Origin: Streptosporangium album
GTDB taxonomy: Bacteria; Actinomycetota; Actinomycetes; Streptosporangiales; Streptosporangiaceae
NCBI RefSeq assembly: GCF_014203795.1
Contig: NZ_JACHJU010000001.1
Coordinates: 620,001-684,000 of the forward strand
Direction of reading: 5' to 3'
Length of the DNA stretch: 64,000 bases
The position numbers and the translations under genes were made by a program. The notes beneath the pieces were generated by a model. The model saw nothing but the letters and a program-made list of their open reading frames with translations, did not search any database and was not told the DNA's origin. Shown in pieces: positions 15,166 through 24,486 of the stretch. The stretch's first letter is position 1; each line of letters opens with the position of its first letter.

Positions 15166-16710
15166 TCACCCGGCCCGGACGATGAGGTCGGCGGCCCTTT
15201 CGGCGATCATCACGGTGGGGGCGTGGGTGTGGCCCCGGTTGATGACCGGCATGATCGAGGCATCGACGACCCGGAGGGCGTCGACGCCGCGGACCCTCAG
15301 AGCCGGATCCACCACCGCGTCGGCATCCTCACCCATCCGGCAGGTGCCCACCGGATGATAAAGGGTCTCGCTGCGCTCGCGGATCCAGCGGGCCAACTCC
15401 TCGTCGCTCTCCGCGCCCCAGTACGGATCCATCGGCGGCCCGGCGAACGGACTGAGCGCCGCGGTGGCGAACAGTTCCTTGGCCTTCCTCAGCCCGGCGA
15501 CCTGCCGCCGGACGTCGGCCTCCGCCGTCAGATAGGCGGGGTCGATGACCACGTCGCGACCGTTGAGGAAGACACGGCCACGGCTTTCGGGCCGGAGCAG
15601 GACCGAGGCGATGGTCAGTCCGTGACCGGGTGGCGGGGTGAGTCCGTGGTCGATGAACGGGACGGGAGCGAAGATCAACTCAATGTCGGGGGCGGGCTCG
15701 CCGGGAGAGGTGCGGACGAAGGCCACGGCCTCACCGACGTTCGAGGTCAGCATGCCGCTGCGGCCGACCAGGAACCGGAGCAGGTTGCCGGCCGACTCGG
15801 CACCCGCGAGCGTGACCGGCCTGGGGCAGTGCAGGATGATGCCCGAGGCCAGGTGATCCTGGAGGCCCCTGCCCACCTGGGGCAGATCGTGAACCGGCTC
15901 CACGCCTTCGGCCCGCAGCTCGTCGGCCGCACCGATGCCCGACAGCATCAGCAGGTGCGGAGAGCCGATCGCCCCGGCCGACAGGATGACCTCCCTGCGT
16001 GCCCGCACCACCGTGCCGTCGCCGTACTCCACGCCGGTCGCGCGCCCGTCCTCGACCAGCACCCTGCGCACGTGCGAGGAGGTCAGCACAGTGAGGTTCG
16101 GCCTGGTACGGGCGGGCCGCAGGTAGGCGTCGGCGGAGCTCCAGCGGCGGCCCCGATGCTGGGTGACGGGGGTCGGGGAGCAACCCTCGTTGGAGGGGCC
16201 GTTCAGCTCCTCCAGCCGGGCGATCCCCAGCTCCTCGCACGCCTTGAGGAAGACCGCGGTGGCCGGGTTCGGGGTACGCAGCTCGGAGACGTGGATCGGG
16301 CCCGCCGTGCCGTACACGGCCGCCCGGTTGGAGCCGGCGCGGCGCTCGGCCCGCTGGAAGTAGGGCACGACCTCGTCGTAGGACCAGCCGGGAACCTCCC
16401 AGCCGTCGTAGTCGGCCCGGTGGCCACGCACCCACATCTGGGCGTTCATCGAGGAAGAGCCGCCGAGCATCCGGCCGCGGGGCCAGTAGAGCTCACGGCC
16501 GGACATCTCGGGCTGTTTGGCGGTGGTGAAGTTCCAGTCGCGGTCGGTCTTGAACAGTTTGGGGAAACCGGCGGGCATCCGGACCTCCAGCCCGCCGTCG
16601 GGACCTCCCGCCTCAAGGAGGGCCACCGTCGTCGTGGAGTCCGCCGAGAGCCGGTTGGCCAGCACACATCCCGCCGAGCCCGCGCCTACGATCACATAGT
16701 CGTACTCCAT
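15166..16710 (-). CDS. GMC-family FAD oxidoreductase (choline/alcohol dehydrogenase type), 514 aa
   Basis: FAD-dependent alcohol oxidation. The N-terminal dinucleotide fold is DYVIVGAGSAGCVLANRLS with a downstream acidic LLEAGG. GMC signature 1 lies at WPRGRMLGGSSSMNAQMWVRG and signature 2 at EVILSAGAIGSPHLLMLSGIG. The C-terminal active-site region has YHPVGTCRMG and GHTHAPTVMIAERAADLI, giving a His-His rather than His-Asn pair. ATG 16710 fits the family start better than GTG 16734. Divergent from the acyl-CoA ligase across a spacer with a TetR-type palindrome. The substrate is not inferable; a lipid or sterol alcohol is possible from context. Confidence 0.9.
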   Translation of the reverse strand: MEYDYVIVGAGSAGCVLANRLSADSTTTVALLEAGGPDGGLEVRMPAGFPKLFKTDRDWNFTTAKQPEMSGRELYWPRGRMLGGSSSMNAQMWVRGHRADYDGWEVPGWSYDEVVPYFQRAERRAGSNRAAVYGTAGPIHVSELRTPNPATAVFLKACEELGIARLEELNGPSNEGCSPTPVTQHRGRRWSSADAYLRPARTRPNLTVLTSSHVRRVLVEDGRATGVEYGDGTVVRARREVILSAGAIGSPHLLMLSGIGAADELRAEGVEPVHDLPQVGRGLQDHLASGIILHCPRPVTLAGAESAGNLLRFLVGRSGMLTSNVGEAVAFVRTSPGEPAPDIELIFAPVPFIDHGLTPPPGHGLTIASVLLRPESRGRVFLNGRDVVIDPAYLTAEADVRRQVAGLRKAKELFATAALSPFAGPPMDPYWGAESDEELARWIRERSETLYHPVGTCRMGEDADAVVDPALRVRGVDALRVVDASIMPVINRGHTHAPTVMIAERAADLIVRAG

Positions 16711-16829
16711 ATGGCCAACGACCCTTCGTCGCACGCATGCACGGACAGCCGGCTCACCACCCCCGTAAGCGAACCCTTATCTGTTCTGCTTACTCCTCGC
16801 TGCTTTTCACGTCAATTTGCAACCTCGGT

Positions 16830-16845
16830 TACCTACCGGTAGGTA
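16830..16845. promoter_or_regulatory. Perfect 16-bp palindrome, TetR-type operator
   Basis: TACCTACCGGTAGGTA in the divergent spacer between the GMC oxidoreductase and the acyl-CoA ligase. ACCTACCGGTAGGT-type sites are typical TetR/AcrR operators. No tetR gene adjoins it, so the regulator acts in trans. Confidence 0.7.
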
Positions 16846-16897
16846 TTTCGGGGCTGCGAGTATGGGCGCGTCAGAGCTTGTCCGGAGGAGGACCCCC

Positions 16898-18433
16898 ATG
16901 CTCAACCTGTCGATCACGCTGGAGGACAGCGTCCGGGAACAGCCCGACCGCACCGCACTGGTCTTCGGTGACCTGAGGCTGTCTTACTCCCTGGTCAACA
17001 CGGTCGCGAACCAGGTTGCCAACCTGCTGGTCTCCAGGGGTGTCGGCAAGGGCGACAAGGTCGCGCTTGCCTGCCCGAACCTGCCCTACTTCCCCTTCGT
17101 GTACTACGGGATCCTCAAGGCCGGCGCCACGGTCGTCCCCCTCAACGTGCTGCTACAGCCCAGGGAGATCGCCTACCACCTGGCGGACTGCGAGGCCAAG
17201 GCGCTGTTCTGCTTCGAAGGCACCCCCGAACTGCCGCTGGGCGAGCGCGGGCGGGCGGGCTTCGACCAGGCGGAGACGGCGGAGCACTTCTTCGTGCTGC
17301 CGGCCGCCGCGTTCGCCACCGAGTCCGAGCACGGCGAGACGCTGTGGGCGGCGCTGGACGGGATGTCCGGCGAGTTCTCGACCGTGCAGACCGCACCGGA
17401 CGACACCGCGGTGATCCTCTACACCAGCGGCACCACGGGTCAGCCCAAGGGTGCGGAGCTCAGTCATTTGAACATGCTGCTCAACGCCATGGTCTCGGAC
17501 GAGATGTTCCCGGGCGGCGAGGGCGGCGACGTCTTCCTGGCGGCGCTGCCGCTGTTCCACTCCTTCGGCCAGACCGTCGTCATGAACCTCGGCTTCCGCC
17601 GCCGGGCCACCGTCGTGCTCATACCGCGTTTCGATCCCGGCCCCGCCCTGGAGCTGATGCGCACCGAGAACGTCACGTTCTTCGCGGGCGTGCCGACCAT
17701 GTACTGGGCCATGCTGGCGAAGATCCACGCTGACGGCGACGAGGTGCCCACCTCTCTCAGGGTCGCGTGCGCCGGCGGCGCCTCCTCACCGGTCGAGGTG
17801 CTCAGGGACTTCGAGGCCACCTTCGGTATCGGCATCCTCGAGGGCTACGGCCTGTCGGAGACCTCCCCGGTGGCCAGCTTCAACCAGCTCGGCAGGCCCA
17901 CCAAGCCCGGCACGATCGGCACCCCGCTCTGGGGCGTGGAGATGAGGCTGATCGACAGCGAGTGGAAGACGGTCGAGGGGCAGGGGCCCGGCGAGATCGC
18001 GATCCGCGGGCACAACGTGATGAAGGGCTACTACAACCGCCCCGAGGCGACCGCCGAGGTCATGAACGACGGCTGGTTCCGGACCGGCGACATCGCCACC
18101 CGTGACGAGGACGGCTACTACTCGATCATCGACCGGGCCAAGGACATGATCATCCGCGGTGGCTTCAACGTCTACCCGCGCGAGCTGGAGGAGGTCCTGA
18201 TAACCCACCCCGAGGTCTCCCTGGCCGCGGTGGTCGGGATCTCCCACGATTCGCACGGTGAGGAGGTCAAGGCCTACATCATCCGCACCCCGGGGGCGTC
18301 CGTCACCGAGGAGGAGCTGATCGGCTGGTGCAGGGAGAACATGGCGGCCTACAAATATCCGCGGATCATCGAGTTCCGTGACGCCCTGCCGATGACCGCC
18401 ACCGGGAAGATCCTCAAGCGCGAGCTCAGGTAG
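16898..18433 (+). CDS. Long-chain fatty-acid-CoA ligase (AMP-forming), 511 aa
   Basis: ANL-superfamily adenylating enzyme that activates a fatty or other carboxylic acid to its CoA ester. Motifs: P-loop-like ILYTSGTTGQPKGAELSH, LEGYGLSETSPV, GWFRTGDIA, the hinge DRAKDMIIRGGFNVYPRELE and the catalytic Lys in PMTATGKILKRELR at the very end. Full length, no deletions. ATG 16898 follows GGAGGAGG by 7 bases. Probably controlled by the 16-bp palindrome 50-70 bases upstream, together with the divergent GMC oxidoreductase. Confidence 0.93.
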   Translation: MLNLSITLEDSVREQPDRTALVFGDLRLSYSLVNTVANQVANLLVSRGVGKGDKVALACPNLPYFPFVYYGILKAGATVVPLNVLLQPREIAYHLADCEAKALFCFEGTPELPLGERGRAGFDQAETAEHFFVLPAAAFATESEHGETLWAALDGMSGEFSTVQTAPDDTAVILYTSGTTGQPKGAELSHLNMLLNAMVSDEMFPGGEGGDVFLAALPLFHSFGQTVVMNLGFRRRATVVLIPRFDPGPALELMRTENVTFFAGVPTMYWAMLAKIHADGDEVPTSLRVACAGGASSPVEVLRDFEATFGIGILEGYGLSETSPVASFNQLGRPTKPGTIGTPLWGVEMRLIDSEWKTVEGQGPGEIAIRGHNVMKGYYNRPEATAEVMNDGWFRTGDIATRDEDGYYSIIDRAKDMIIRGGFNVYPRELEEVLITHPEVSLAAVVGISHDSHGEEVKAYIIRTPGASVTEEELIGWCRENMAAYKYPRIIEFRDALPMTATGKILKRELR

Positions 18434-18496
18434 CCGGTCTGGAACGCGATACGGCCCGTGCCCGCAAGGGGCCCGGGCCGTACCGCAGGGCCTCGA

Positions 18497-19756
18497 TCAG
18501 GGCCAGTCGCGAGAGGGGCGGAGCGGCATGTGCGCCGCGCCCCTGTCGTCGAGCTTCACGCCGAGGATCTGGTGAAGCTGGATCTTGTTGCGTTCGAAGC
18601 CGACCACGCAGCCGGCCATGTAGAGCCGCCAGACCCTGGCCGTGCCCTGGCCGACCTCCTCTACCGCCTCGTCCCAGTGCTCGTCGAGGTTGGCGCACCA
18701 GTAACGGAGGGTCTGGGCGTAGTGCTCGCGCAGGTTCTCCTCATGGCGGATCTCGAAGCCGAGGTCCTCCATCTGGCGGACCAGGTAGCCGACCGACTCC
18801 AGCTCCCCGTCGGGGAAGACGTAGCGGTTGATGAAGCCGCCGGCGTTGATGGTCTTCTCGGTGCCGGTCGGCCGGGTGATGCAGTGGTTGAGGATCCGGC
18901 CGCCGGGGTTGAGCTTGTCGTAGAGGAAGCGGAAGTAGAACGGCAGCTGTTCCTTGCCGATGTGCTCGGTCAGGCCGATCGAGCTGACCGCGTCGAAACC
19001 GGTCTCCCTGACGTCCCGGTAGTCCATGTAACGGACCTCTGCCAGGTCGCCCAGCCCCGCGTCGGCGATGGCCTTCTGCGCCCATTCGGCCTGCTGGCGC
19101 GAGAGGGTGACTCCCAGCGCCTTCACGCCGTACTCGCGGGCCGCGTGGATGACCATGCCGCCCCAGCCGCAGCCGACATCCAGCAGCCGCATCCCCGGCT
19201 TGAGGTCCAGCTTCCGGGCGACCAGGTCGAACTTGGCGTACTGCGCCTCCTCCAGCGTGGACTCCTCGCCGGGGAAGACCGCGCAGGTGTAGGCCATGGA
19301 CGGGCCCAGCACCCACTCGTAGAACGTGTTGGAGACGTCGTAGTGATGATGGATCGCCTCGGCGTCGCGCTGCTTGGCGTGCCTGCTGCCCATCTTGGCC
19401 AGCATGCTGCGCCGCATCTCCTGGGGAGGAGGCTGCACCCGCATCAGCAGGGGCTTGACGCCGAGGGCTCGGACGGCCGCCAGCTTCTCGCTCGTCGGGA
19501 TGTCGTTGATGGTGAGCGACCACATCCGTGACAGCAGGTCGTACATGTCGCCCTGGACATCGAGATGCCCGGAGACGTACGCCCGTGCCAGACCGAGCTC
19601 TCCGGGAGCCTGTGCCAAGTAGGCGACCGCTGCCGGAGACTTCACCTCGATGCTGATGTCCGCGCTGTCCGGACCGGCCTTGCTTCCGTCATAGGCGGCG
19701 AAGCGGATGTCCGCCTCGTTCCCTATGACCTTCTCGAAGATCTCTGCCAGCTTCAC
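18497..19756 (-). CDS. tmsB: SAM-dependent fatty acyl methyltransferase, TmsB-type (CFA synthase family), 419 aa
   Basis: Cyclopropane-fatty-acid-synthase family: AEAIHHHYDVSNTFYEWVLG, AYTCAVFP, the SAM-binding LLDVGCGWGGMVIHAARE, VTLSRQQAEWA, SIGLTEHIG and the tail with TLRYWCANL. On its own it would be called CFA synthase. Its position 12 bases after an FAD-binding oxidoreductase of the TmsA type points to 10-methylene stearate formation from oleoyl phospholipid, the first step of tuberculostearic acid synthesis. Acts at the membrane surface. Confidence 0.88.
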   Translation of the reverse strand: MKLAEIFEKVIGNEADIRFAAYDGSKAGPDSADISIEVKSPAAVAYLAQAPGELGLARAYVSGHLDVQGDMYDLLSRMWSLTINDIPTSEKLAAVRALGVKPLLMRVQPPPQEMRRSMLAKMGSRHAKQRDAEAIHHHYDVSNTFYEWVLGPSMAYTCAVFPGEESTLEEAQYAKFDLVARKLDLKPGMRLLDVGCGWGGMVIHAAREYGVKALGVTLSRQQAEWAQKAIADAGLGDLAEVRYMDYRDVRETGFDAVSSIGLTEHIGKEQLPFYFRFLYDKLNPGGRILNHCITRPTGTEKTINAGGFINRYVFPDGELESVGYLVRQMEDLGFEIRHEENLREHYAQTLRYWCANLDEHWDEAVEEVGQGTARVWRLYMAGCVVGFERNKIQLHQILGVKLDDRGAAHMPLRPSRDWP

Positions 19757-19768
19757 AGAAACAACCTC

Positions 19769-21136
19769 CTAACGCCCCCGTACACATTTGTCGTAGAGGT
19801 TGAGCAACCGGCCACCCGCGTCGTATGCCCGTTTGACCGGCCAGTAGGCGATTCCGTTATAAAAACGCCAGAAATCGTCACGGGAGTAGAACGACGTCGA
19901 GTAGAGCGACTTGTGGCCGTCCAGCTCGTGCACCTTGTTCTCGATGAGACGGTTGTAGTAGCCGTCGAACTGACCCCGGGGTAGGGGGACGGTCCCCCAG
20001 AAGCCGAAGTTGACGTACAGCCGTCCGGGCTCCAGCGGGTAGAGCGGCCACTCGCCGGTTGACTTGAGCGGGCACATCCACACCGGCTCCATGCCGACCT
20101 TGTCGTGGAAGAACTCCAGGAACTCGGCGCCGCGCTCCACCGGCACCTCGATGTCCTGGATGACCGACTCCTGGATGGGCTGACCCCGCCACCGGTCCAC
20201 CCGGGCGATCACTCCGTACTTACGGTCCAGGCCGACGAGCCTGCGGTAGACGTCGGAGCGCATCCACTTGCGCGGCATCAGGGAGCGGACGAGCGCTCCC
20301 TGCACCCCGAACGCGCGCGAGCACCAGAACCAGTCGGTGTCCCAGCGCCACAGGTAGTCGCGGATGCTCAGCCAGTCACGCGTCCTGGTCTGGATCGACC
20401 GATAGTAGATGCGCATACCGGTGTAGTCGGAGAGATAGGGAGCACGTTCGGCGAACCGGCCGACGGTCACATAGAGCTCGCCGGGGCCGAAGAACGTGCC
20501 GTCCACGAAGTCGATCGGCTCACCGTCGTGCTCGCCGCTCTCGCAGATCTCCTTCATCGCGATCATGCACTTGTCGGCATCGGTGAACGGGATGTGGGTC
20601 AGCCGGACGTACGGCTGGACGGGCTTGAGCTTGATCCGGATCCGGAGGGCGTAGCCGAGCGTGCCGTAGGAGTTGGGAAAGGCACGGAACAGGTCGCGGT
20701 GCTCGTTGTCGTCACGCGCCACGATGATCCGGCCGTCGCCGGTGAGGATCTCCAACTCCTCCACCGACTCGTGCGGGAGCCCGTCACGGAAGCTGGTGGA
20801 CTCGATGCCCAGCCCGGTCACCGCGCCGCCCAGCGTGATCGTCTTCAACTGCGGGACGACGTACGGCATGAGCCCGTGCGGGAGCGTGGCGTCCACCAGG
20901 TGCTCGTAGGTGGTCATGCCCTGGACCTCGGCGGTCATGGTCACCGGATCCACCTCGATGACCTGGTCCAGATCCCGGGCCGACAGCTTCGCTCCGGAAT
21001 CCCCGTCCCGGAAACGGAACAGGTTGGTGGTCGCCTTGGCCAACCGGGGCGCCGCGCCCTCGGGGATCGCGGCGTAGGACTCCCTGATCTGCTCTACGGC
21101 GCGCCGATGCGCCGCCATCTGTGTCATCTGTTGCAC
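19769..21136 (-). CDS. tmsA: FAD-binding oxidoreductase, TmsA-type (10-methylene to 10-methyl acyl reduction), 455 aa
   Basis: Membrane-linked flavoprotein with an FAD_binding_4 fold: RLAKATTNLFRFRD, GMTTYEHLVDATLPHGLMPY, TITLGGAVTGLGIESTSFRDG and the strand pair LTGDGRIIVA. The C-terminal half has the DWRWDTDWFWCS-like aromatic region (WRWDTDWFWCSRAFG). Paired with a CFA-type methyltransferase, such proteins reduce the methylene branch to a methyl branch in 10-methyl fatty acids. GTG 21136 has GAGG 4 bases upstream. First gene of a two-gene operon. Confidence 0.85.
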   Translation of the reverse strand: MQQMTQMAAHRRAVEQIRESYAAIPEGAAPRLAKATTNLFRFRDGDSGAKLSARDLDQVIEVDPVTMTAEVQGMTTYEHLVDATLPHGLMPYVVPQLKTITLGGAVTGLGIESTSFRDGLPHESVEELEILTGDGRIIVARDDNEHRDLFRAFPNSYGTLGYALRIRIKLKPVQPYVRLTHIPFTDADKCMIAMKEICESGEHDGEPIDFVDGTFFGPGELYVTVGRFAERAPYLSDYTGMRIYYRSIQTRTRDWLSIRDYLWRWDTDWFWCSRAFGVQGALVRSLMPRKWMRSDVYRRLVGLDRKYGVIARVDRWRGQPIQESVIQDIEVPVERGAEFLEFFHDKVGMEPVWMCPLKSTGEWPLYPLEPGRLYVNFGFWGTVPLPRGQFDGYYNRLIENKVHELDGHKSLYSTSFYSRDDFWRFYNGIAYWPVKRAYDAGGRLLNLYDKCVRGR

Positions 21137-21237
21137 AGGACCTCACCCCCAGAGCCCTCATAGTAAAGATCGCCCCTAGCACGTTATATCTCGGGTCTCT
21201 CTGGAGCCAGGTGGGACACGTTAAACGCGCGAAAACT

Positions 21238-21541
21238 CTACACAGGCCCCGTTTGAAGGCGACGGCGGACCACCGGTTCCACCCCGTTGAGCACTCCGGC
21301 CACCGGGCGCCCCTCCACCGCCGCCGCCAGATTGTCCAGGACGAGGCGGACCAGACGGCCGGTGGACTGCGGGGTCACCCTGGCCACGTGCGGGGACAGC
21401 AGCACCCGGGGGCTGTCGCGAGCAGGGCGTCCCGGTCGCGGGCGGCCGGGACGGACACGCTGACCCGCTCGCTCAGCGGGCCGAGGAGGTTGCGCAGCGC
21501 CTCCTCGGCAGCGACGGCAGCGCCAGCACCCTCCAGGTCAC
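21238..21541 (-). pseudogene. D-2-hydroxyacid dehydrogenase relic with a large internal deletion
   Basis: The start (GTG TGG-like VTWRVLALPSLP, then out of frame EEALRNLLGPLSERVSVSV) is joined to the family C-terminus (LLSPHVARVTPQSTGRLVRL, then LDNLAAAVEGRPVAGVLNG, stop TAG). The catalytic and NAD-binding core, some 200 residues, is missing and the reading frame is broken twice. It starts one base after the kinase stop codon, so the intact gene was once in an operon with the kinase. Confidence 0.72.
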
Positions 21542-21542
21542 G

Positions 21543-23135
21543 TCACTCGCCTCCGCGCGGGTGGAAGCTCTTGAACGCCTGGTTCATCCGGCCCAGCTGG
21601 CTCCTCCACTCGTTCCCGGTGGTGGTCCAGGTCAGCACCATGACCGTGTCGCCGACCCCGATGAACCGGCGCGTCTCGTGGTAGGTCACTCCGGCACGGG
21701 CCCAGGGCGCGCCGCCGCTGTCCTTCATCGTCCAGGTGAAGGACCAGTCGAGCCCGGTGCCGTAGGACAGGGGGATGCGCGCGGTGTCCTCGGAGGCGAT
21801 CTCGCTCCACTGCGCCACGTCGGTCCTGACGGTCTCCTGGAGCGGGTCCAGGCCGTCGTGGGGACCGGGAAGCACCTCCACCGACATGTGCGCTCCGCCG
21901 TCGCGGCGCAGCCACTGGGTGTAGCCCGTCTCGGGGGCCCAGTCCTCCTTCCAACCGGCCGGATACCGGATCGACCAGTTCTCCGGGGCTCTGGCCTGCC
22001 ACAGCTTCCACTGCTGCGCGGCCTCGGCCGGAGGCCGGCTCTTCGACGGCCTGGGGGAAGGGGGCGCGCTCGGCTGCTCCGTCGCGGCGGCCGAGGCCTC
22101 GGCGGTGGAGGTGTCCGAGACGGGGGCGGCCTGCGCGGCGCCCGGCGTGTCGGGCCGTGTCATCGCTATGGACGCCGCCGCTCCTCCCCCGGCCAGGACC
22201 ACCACGGCGGCCACGATCAGCGGGACCCGGCCGCGTCCGCCGTCCCGGCGCCGCCGGACGGGGGTCTGAGAGGTGGGCGTCTCCTGCCTGCGGTGCCGCT
22301 CGGTACGGCGCGGCGCCTCCGTGGGGGCGCCGCTCGCCTCGGCGAGCATCATGTCGACCTGCTCGGGGCTCAGCCGGCGGGCGGGGTCGCGCTGGAGCAT
22401 GCCCATGAGCACCTCCCGCATCGCGGGGGGCACCCGGCTGAAGTCGGGCTCCTCGGTGAGGAGGGCGCCGAGGGTGGCGATGGCGGTGGTGCGCTCGAAG
22501 GGGCCATGGCCCAGCAGCGCCGCGTAGAGGGTGGCGCCGAGGGCCCACAGGTCGGACCAGGGGCCGGCCTCGTCGGCCGTGGCACGTTCCGGCGGCAGGA
22601 AGCTGGGCGAGCCCGTCACCATGCCGGTCTGGGTCAGCGAGGTGTCGCCTTCCACGGTCGCGATGCCGAAGTCGGTCAGCACGGCCCGGCCGTCGGGGGC
22701 GATGAGGATGTTGCTGGGCTTGACGTCGCGGTGCAGGATCCCGGCCTCGTGTGCCGCCCGGAGCGCCGACAGCACCTGGCGGCCGATGTCGGCCACCTGC
22801 TGGACCGGCAGGGGGCCGAACTCGTCCAGGCCCCGGGCCCTGACCAGTTCCATGACGATCCAGGGGCGGCCGTCCTGCTCGGCGACGTCGTAGACCGCCA
22901 CGATGCCCCGGTGGTTGAGCCGGGCGGCGGTCCTGGCCTCGCGCGAGGTCCGGGTCAACTGACGCTCGTGCTCCGCGGGGGCGAGGTTCGGCGGGAGCAG
23001 TACCTCCTTGACGGCGACCGGGCGGTCGAGGAGCATGTCGTACCCCTCCCACACCACACCCATGCCGCCCCGGCCGAGCTCCCTCAGCAGTCGGTAACGC
23101 CCAGCGACCACCCGTTCACCGTGCGGATATGTCAT
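21543..23135 (-). CDS. Transmembrane Ser/Thr protein kinase (PknB-like), 530 aa
   Basis: Hanks-type kinase. ELGRGGMGVVWEG is the glycine loop, VAVKEV carries the ATP-binding Lys, HRDVKPSNIL is the catalytic loop, LTDFGIA the DFG motif, and SPSFLPPE the activation-segment end. A Pro/Arg-rich juxtamembrane region leads to one transmembrane helix (VPLIVAAVVVLAGGGAAASI, about 300-320). A Ser/Pro linker and a roughly 150-residue extracytoplasmic domain follow, with several Trp residues and no PASTA repeats. ATG 23135 (AGGGG upstream) was preferred to 23156. Ligand and substrates unknown. Confidence 0.92.
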   Translation of the reverse strand: MTYPHGERVVAGRYRLLRELGRGGMGVVWEGYDMLLDRPVAVKEVLLPPNLAPAEHERQLTRTSREARTAARLNHRGIVAVYDVAEQDGRPWIVMELVRARGLDEFGPLPVQQVADIGRQVLSALRAAHEAGILHRDVKPSNILIAPDGRAVLTDFGIATVEGDTSLTQTGMVTGSPSFLPPERATADEAGPWSDLWALGATLYAALLGHGPFERTTAIATLGALLTEEPDFSRVPPAMREVLMGMLQRDPARRLSPEQVDMMLAEASGAPTEAPRRTERHRRQETPTSQTPVRRRRDGGRGRVPLIVAAVVVLAGGGAAASIAMTRPDTPGAAQAAPVSDTSTAEASAAATEQPSAPPSPRPSKSRPPAEAAQQWKLWQARAPENWSIRYPAGWKEDWAPETGYTQWLRRDGGAHMSVEVLPGPHDGLDPLQETVRTDVAQWSEIASEDTARIPLSYGTGLDWSFTWTMKDSGGAPWARAGVTYHETRRFIGVGDTVMVLTWTTTGNEWRSQLGRMNQAFKSFHPRGGE

Positions 23136-23333
23136 CGCGTAACCCCTAGGTCCCATTCAGCTAAGGCGCAAGTTTCCCATACACCCACGCGCCGCGCGGC
23201 CGCACACCGGATGTCTTGCCAGGGAAAGCCGAATGTTGTTCTACTTGCCCCGGGGGGAAGGCCGCATATCACCAAGCGATTGTTTGACGTAGCCGTACCG
23301 GACCGCGTTGAGACCACACCCGAGGAGATGCCG

Positions 23334-24467
23334 ATGGAGCGCGTGACCAGGAAGGGCCCACTGGCCGGAGTGCGCGTGCTCGAACTGGCGGGCCTGGCCC
23401 CCGGGCCGTTCGCCGGAATGATGCTGGCCGACCACGGCGCGGAGGTTCTCCGGGTGGAGCGCACCGCCACCGTCGCCGCCGCCGGCGACAGACCGCGCCC
23501 CGACGTGATGGACCGGGGCAAGCGGACGATCGGCCTCGACCTGAAGTCCCCCGAGGGCGTGGCGGCGTTCAAGGAGCTGACCGGGAACGCCGACGTGGTC
23601 ATCGAGGTCTACCGTCCCGGGGTGGCCGAGCGGCTCGGCATCGGCCCCGCCGACCTGCACGCCGTCAATCCGCGGCTGATCTACGGGCGGATGACAGGCT
23701 GGGGCCAGGAGGGCCCGCTGGCGCCGACCGCCGGACACGACATCGACTACATCGCGATCTCCGGCATCCTGTCGATGCTGGGCCGCGAGGGCGAACGGCC
23801 CACCCCGCCGATCAACATCCTCGGCGACTTCGCGGGCGGCGGACTGATGCTGGCGTACGGCGTGCTGCTGGCGCTCATCGAGCGGGAGCGGACCGGCGAG
23901 GGCCGGGTCGTCGACGCGGCCATGGTCGACGGGGCGGCGACGCTGTTCGCGATGTTCTACCAGGGCGTCCAGAGCGGCTTCTGGGGGCCGCGCGGGACCA
24001 ACCTGCTCGACACCGGAGCGCCCATGTACGACACCTACGAGACCGCCGACGGCCGCTTCCTCGCGGTCGGGGCGCTGGAGCCGCAGTTCTGGGCGGAGAT
24101 GGTCACGCTGATGGGACTGGAGGACCTGCCCGACCGCAACGACAGGTCCCAGTGGCCCGCGCTGCGCGAGCGGCTGGCCGAGGCGTTCCGGTCCAGGACC
24201 CGCGCCGAGTGGGAGGCGGTGTTCGACGGTTCGGACGCGTGCGTCTCCCCCGTGCTGGAGATGACCGAGGCCGCCGACCACCCGCACAACAAGGCCCGCG
24301 GCACCTTCGTCGAGGTCGGCGGCGTCCGCCAGCCCGCCCCCGCGCCACGCCTGCTCGGTGTGTCCGGACAGGATCTCTCTCCCGCGACCCGGCTGGCGGA
24401 CCTGTCCTCGTGGGGCCTGCCGGAGGAGGCCGCCGCCAGGCTGCGCGCGGCGGGAGTGCTCGCGTGA
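23334..24467 (+). CDS. Alpha-methylacyl-CoA racemase / CaiB-BaiF CoA transferase family, 377 aa
   Basis: Family III CoA-transferase fold. GPLAGVRVLELAGLAPGPFA and MMLADHGAEVLRVER form the CoA-binding N-terminus. The racemase residues are in place: His in APTAGHDIDYIAISG, Asp in PINILGDFAGGG and Glu in VGALEPQFW. This pattern favours epimerising 2-methylacyl-CoA esters, needed before beta-oxidation of branched or sterol side chains, over formyl- or succinyl-CoA transfer. ATG 23334 follows CGAGGAG by 6 bases. A strong hairpin terminates the gene. Confidence 0.88.
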   Translation: MERVTRKGPLAGVRVLELAGLAPGPFAGMMLADHGAEVLRVERTATVAAAGDRPRPDVMDRGKRTIGLDLKSPEGVAAFKELTGNADVVIEVYRPGVAERLGIGPADLHAVNPRLIYGRMTGWGQEGPLAPTAGHDIDYIAISGILSMLGREGERPTPPINILGDFAGGGLMLAYGVLLALIERERTGEGRVVDAAMVDGAATLFAMFYQGVQSGFWGPRGTNLLDTGAPMYDTYETADGRFLAVGALEPQFWAEMVTLMGLEDLPDRNDRSQWPALRERLAEAFRSRTRAEWEAVFDGSDACVSPVLEMTEAADHPHNKARGTFVEVGGVRQPAPAPRLLGVSGQDLSPATRLADLSSWGLPEEAAARLRAAGVLA

Positions 24468-24486
24468 CCTGATCCCCGCAGTTCAC

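Noticed and set aside
15223..16842. A 539-residue open frame opposite the GMC oxidoreductase
   Set aside because: Antisense shadow without ribosome site or domain; the GMC motifs on the other strand are complete.
21561..23333. Open extension of the racemase frame far upstream, giving a 968-residue protein
   Set aside because: It runs antisense through the kinase gene. The true start with GAGGAG is at 23334.
3360..24467. P450s, GMC, acyl-CoA ligase, Tms and racemase genes as one biosynthetic cluster
   Set aside because: They are on different strands with separate promoters and an 8-kb mobile island between; no core synthase is present. Shared lipid chemistry is only a loose theme.
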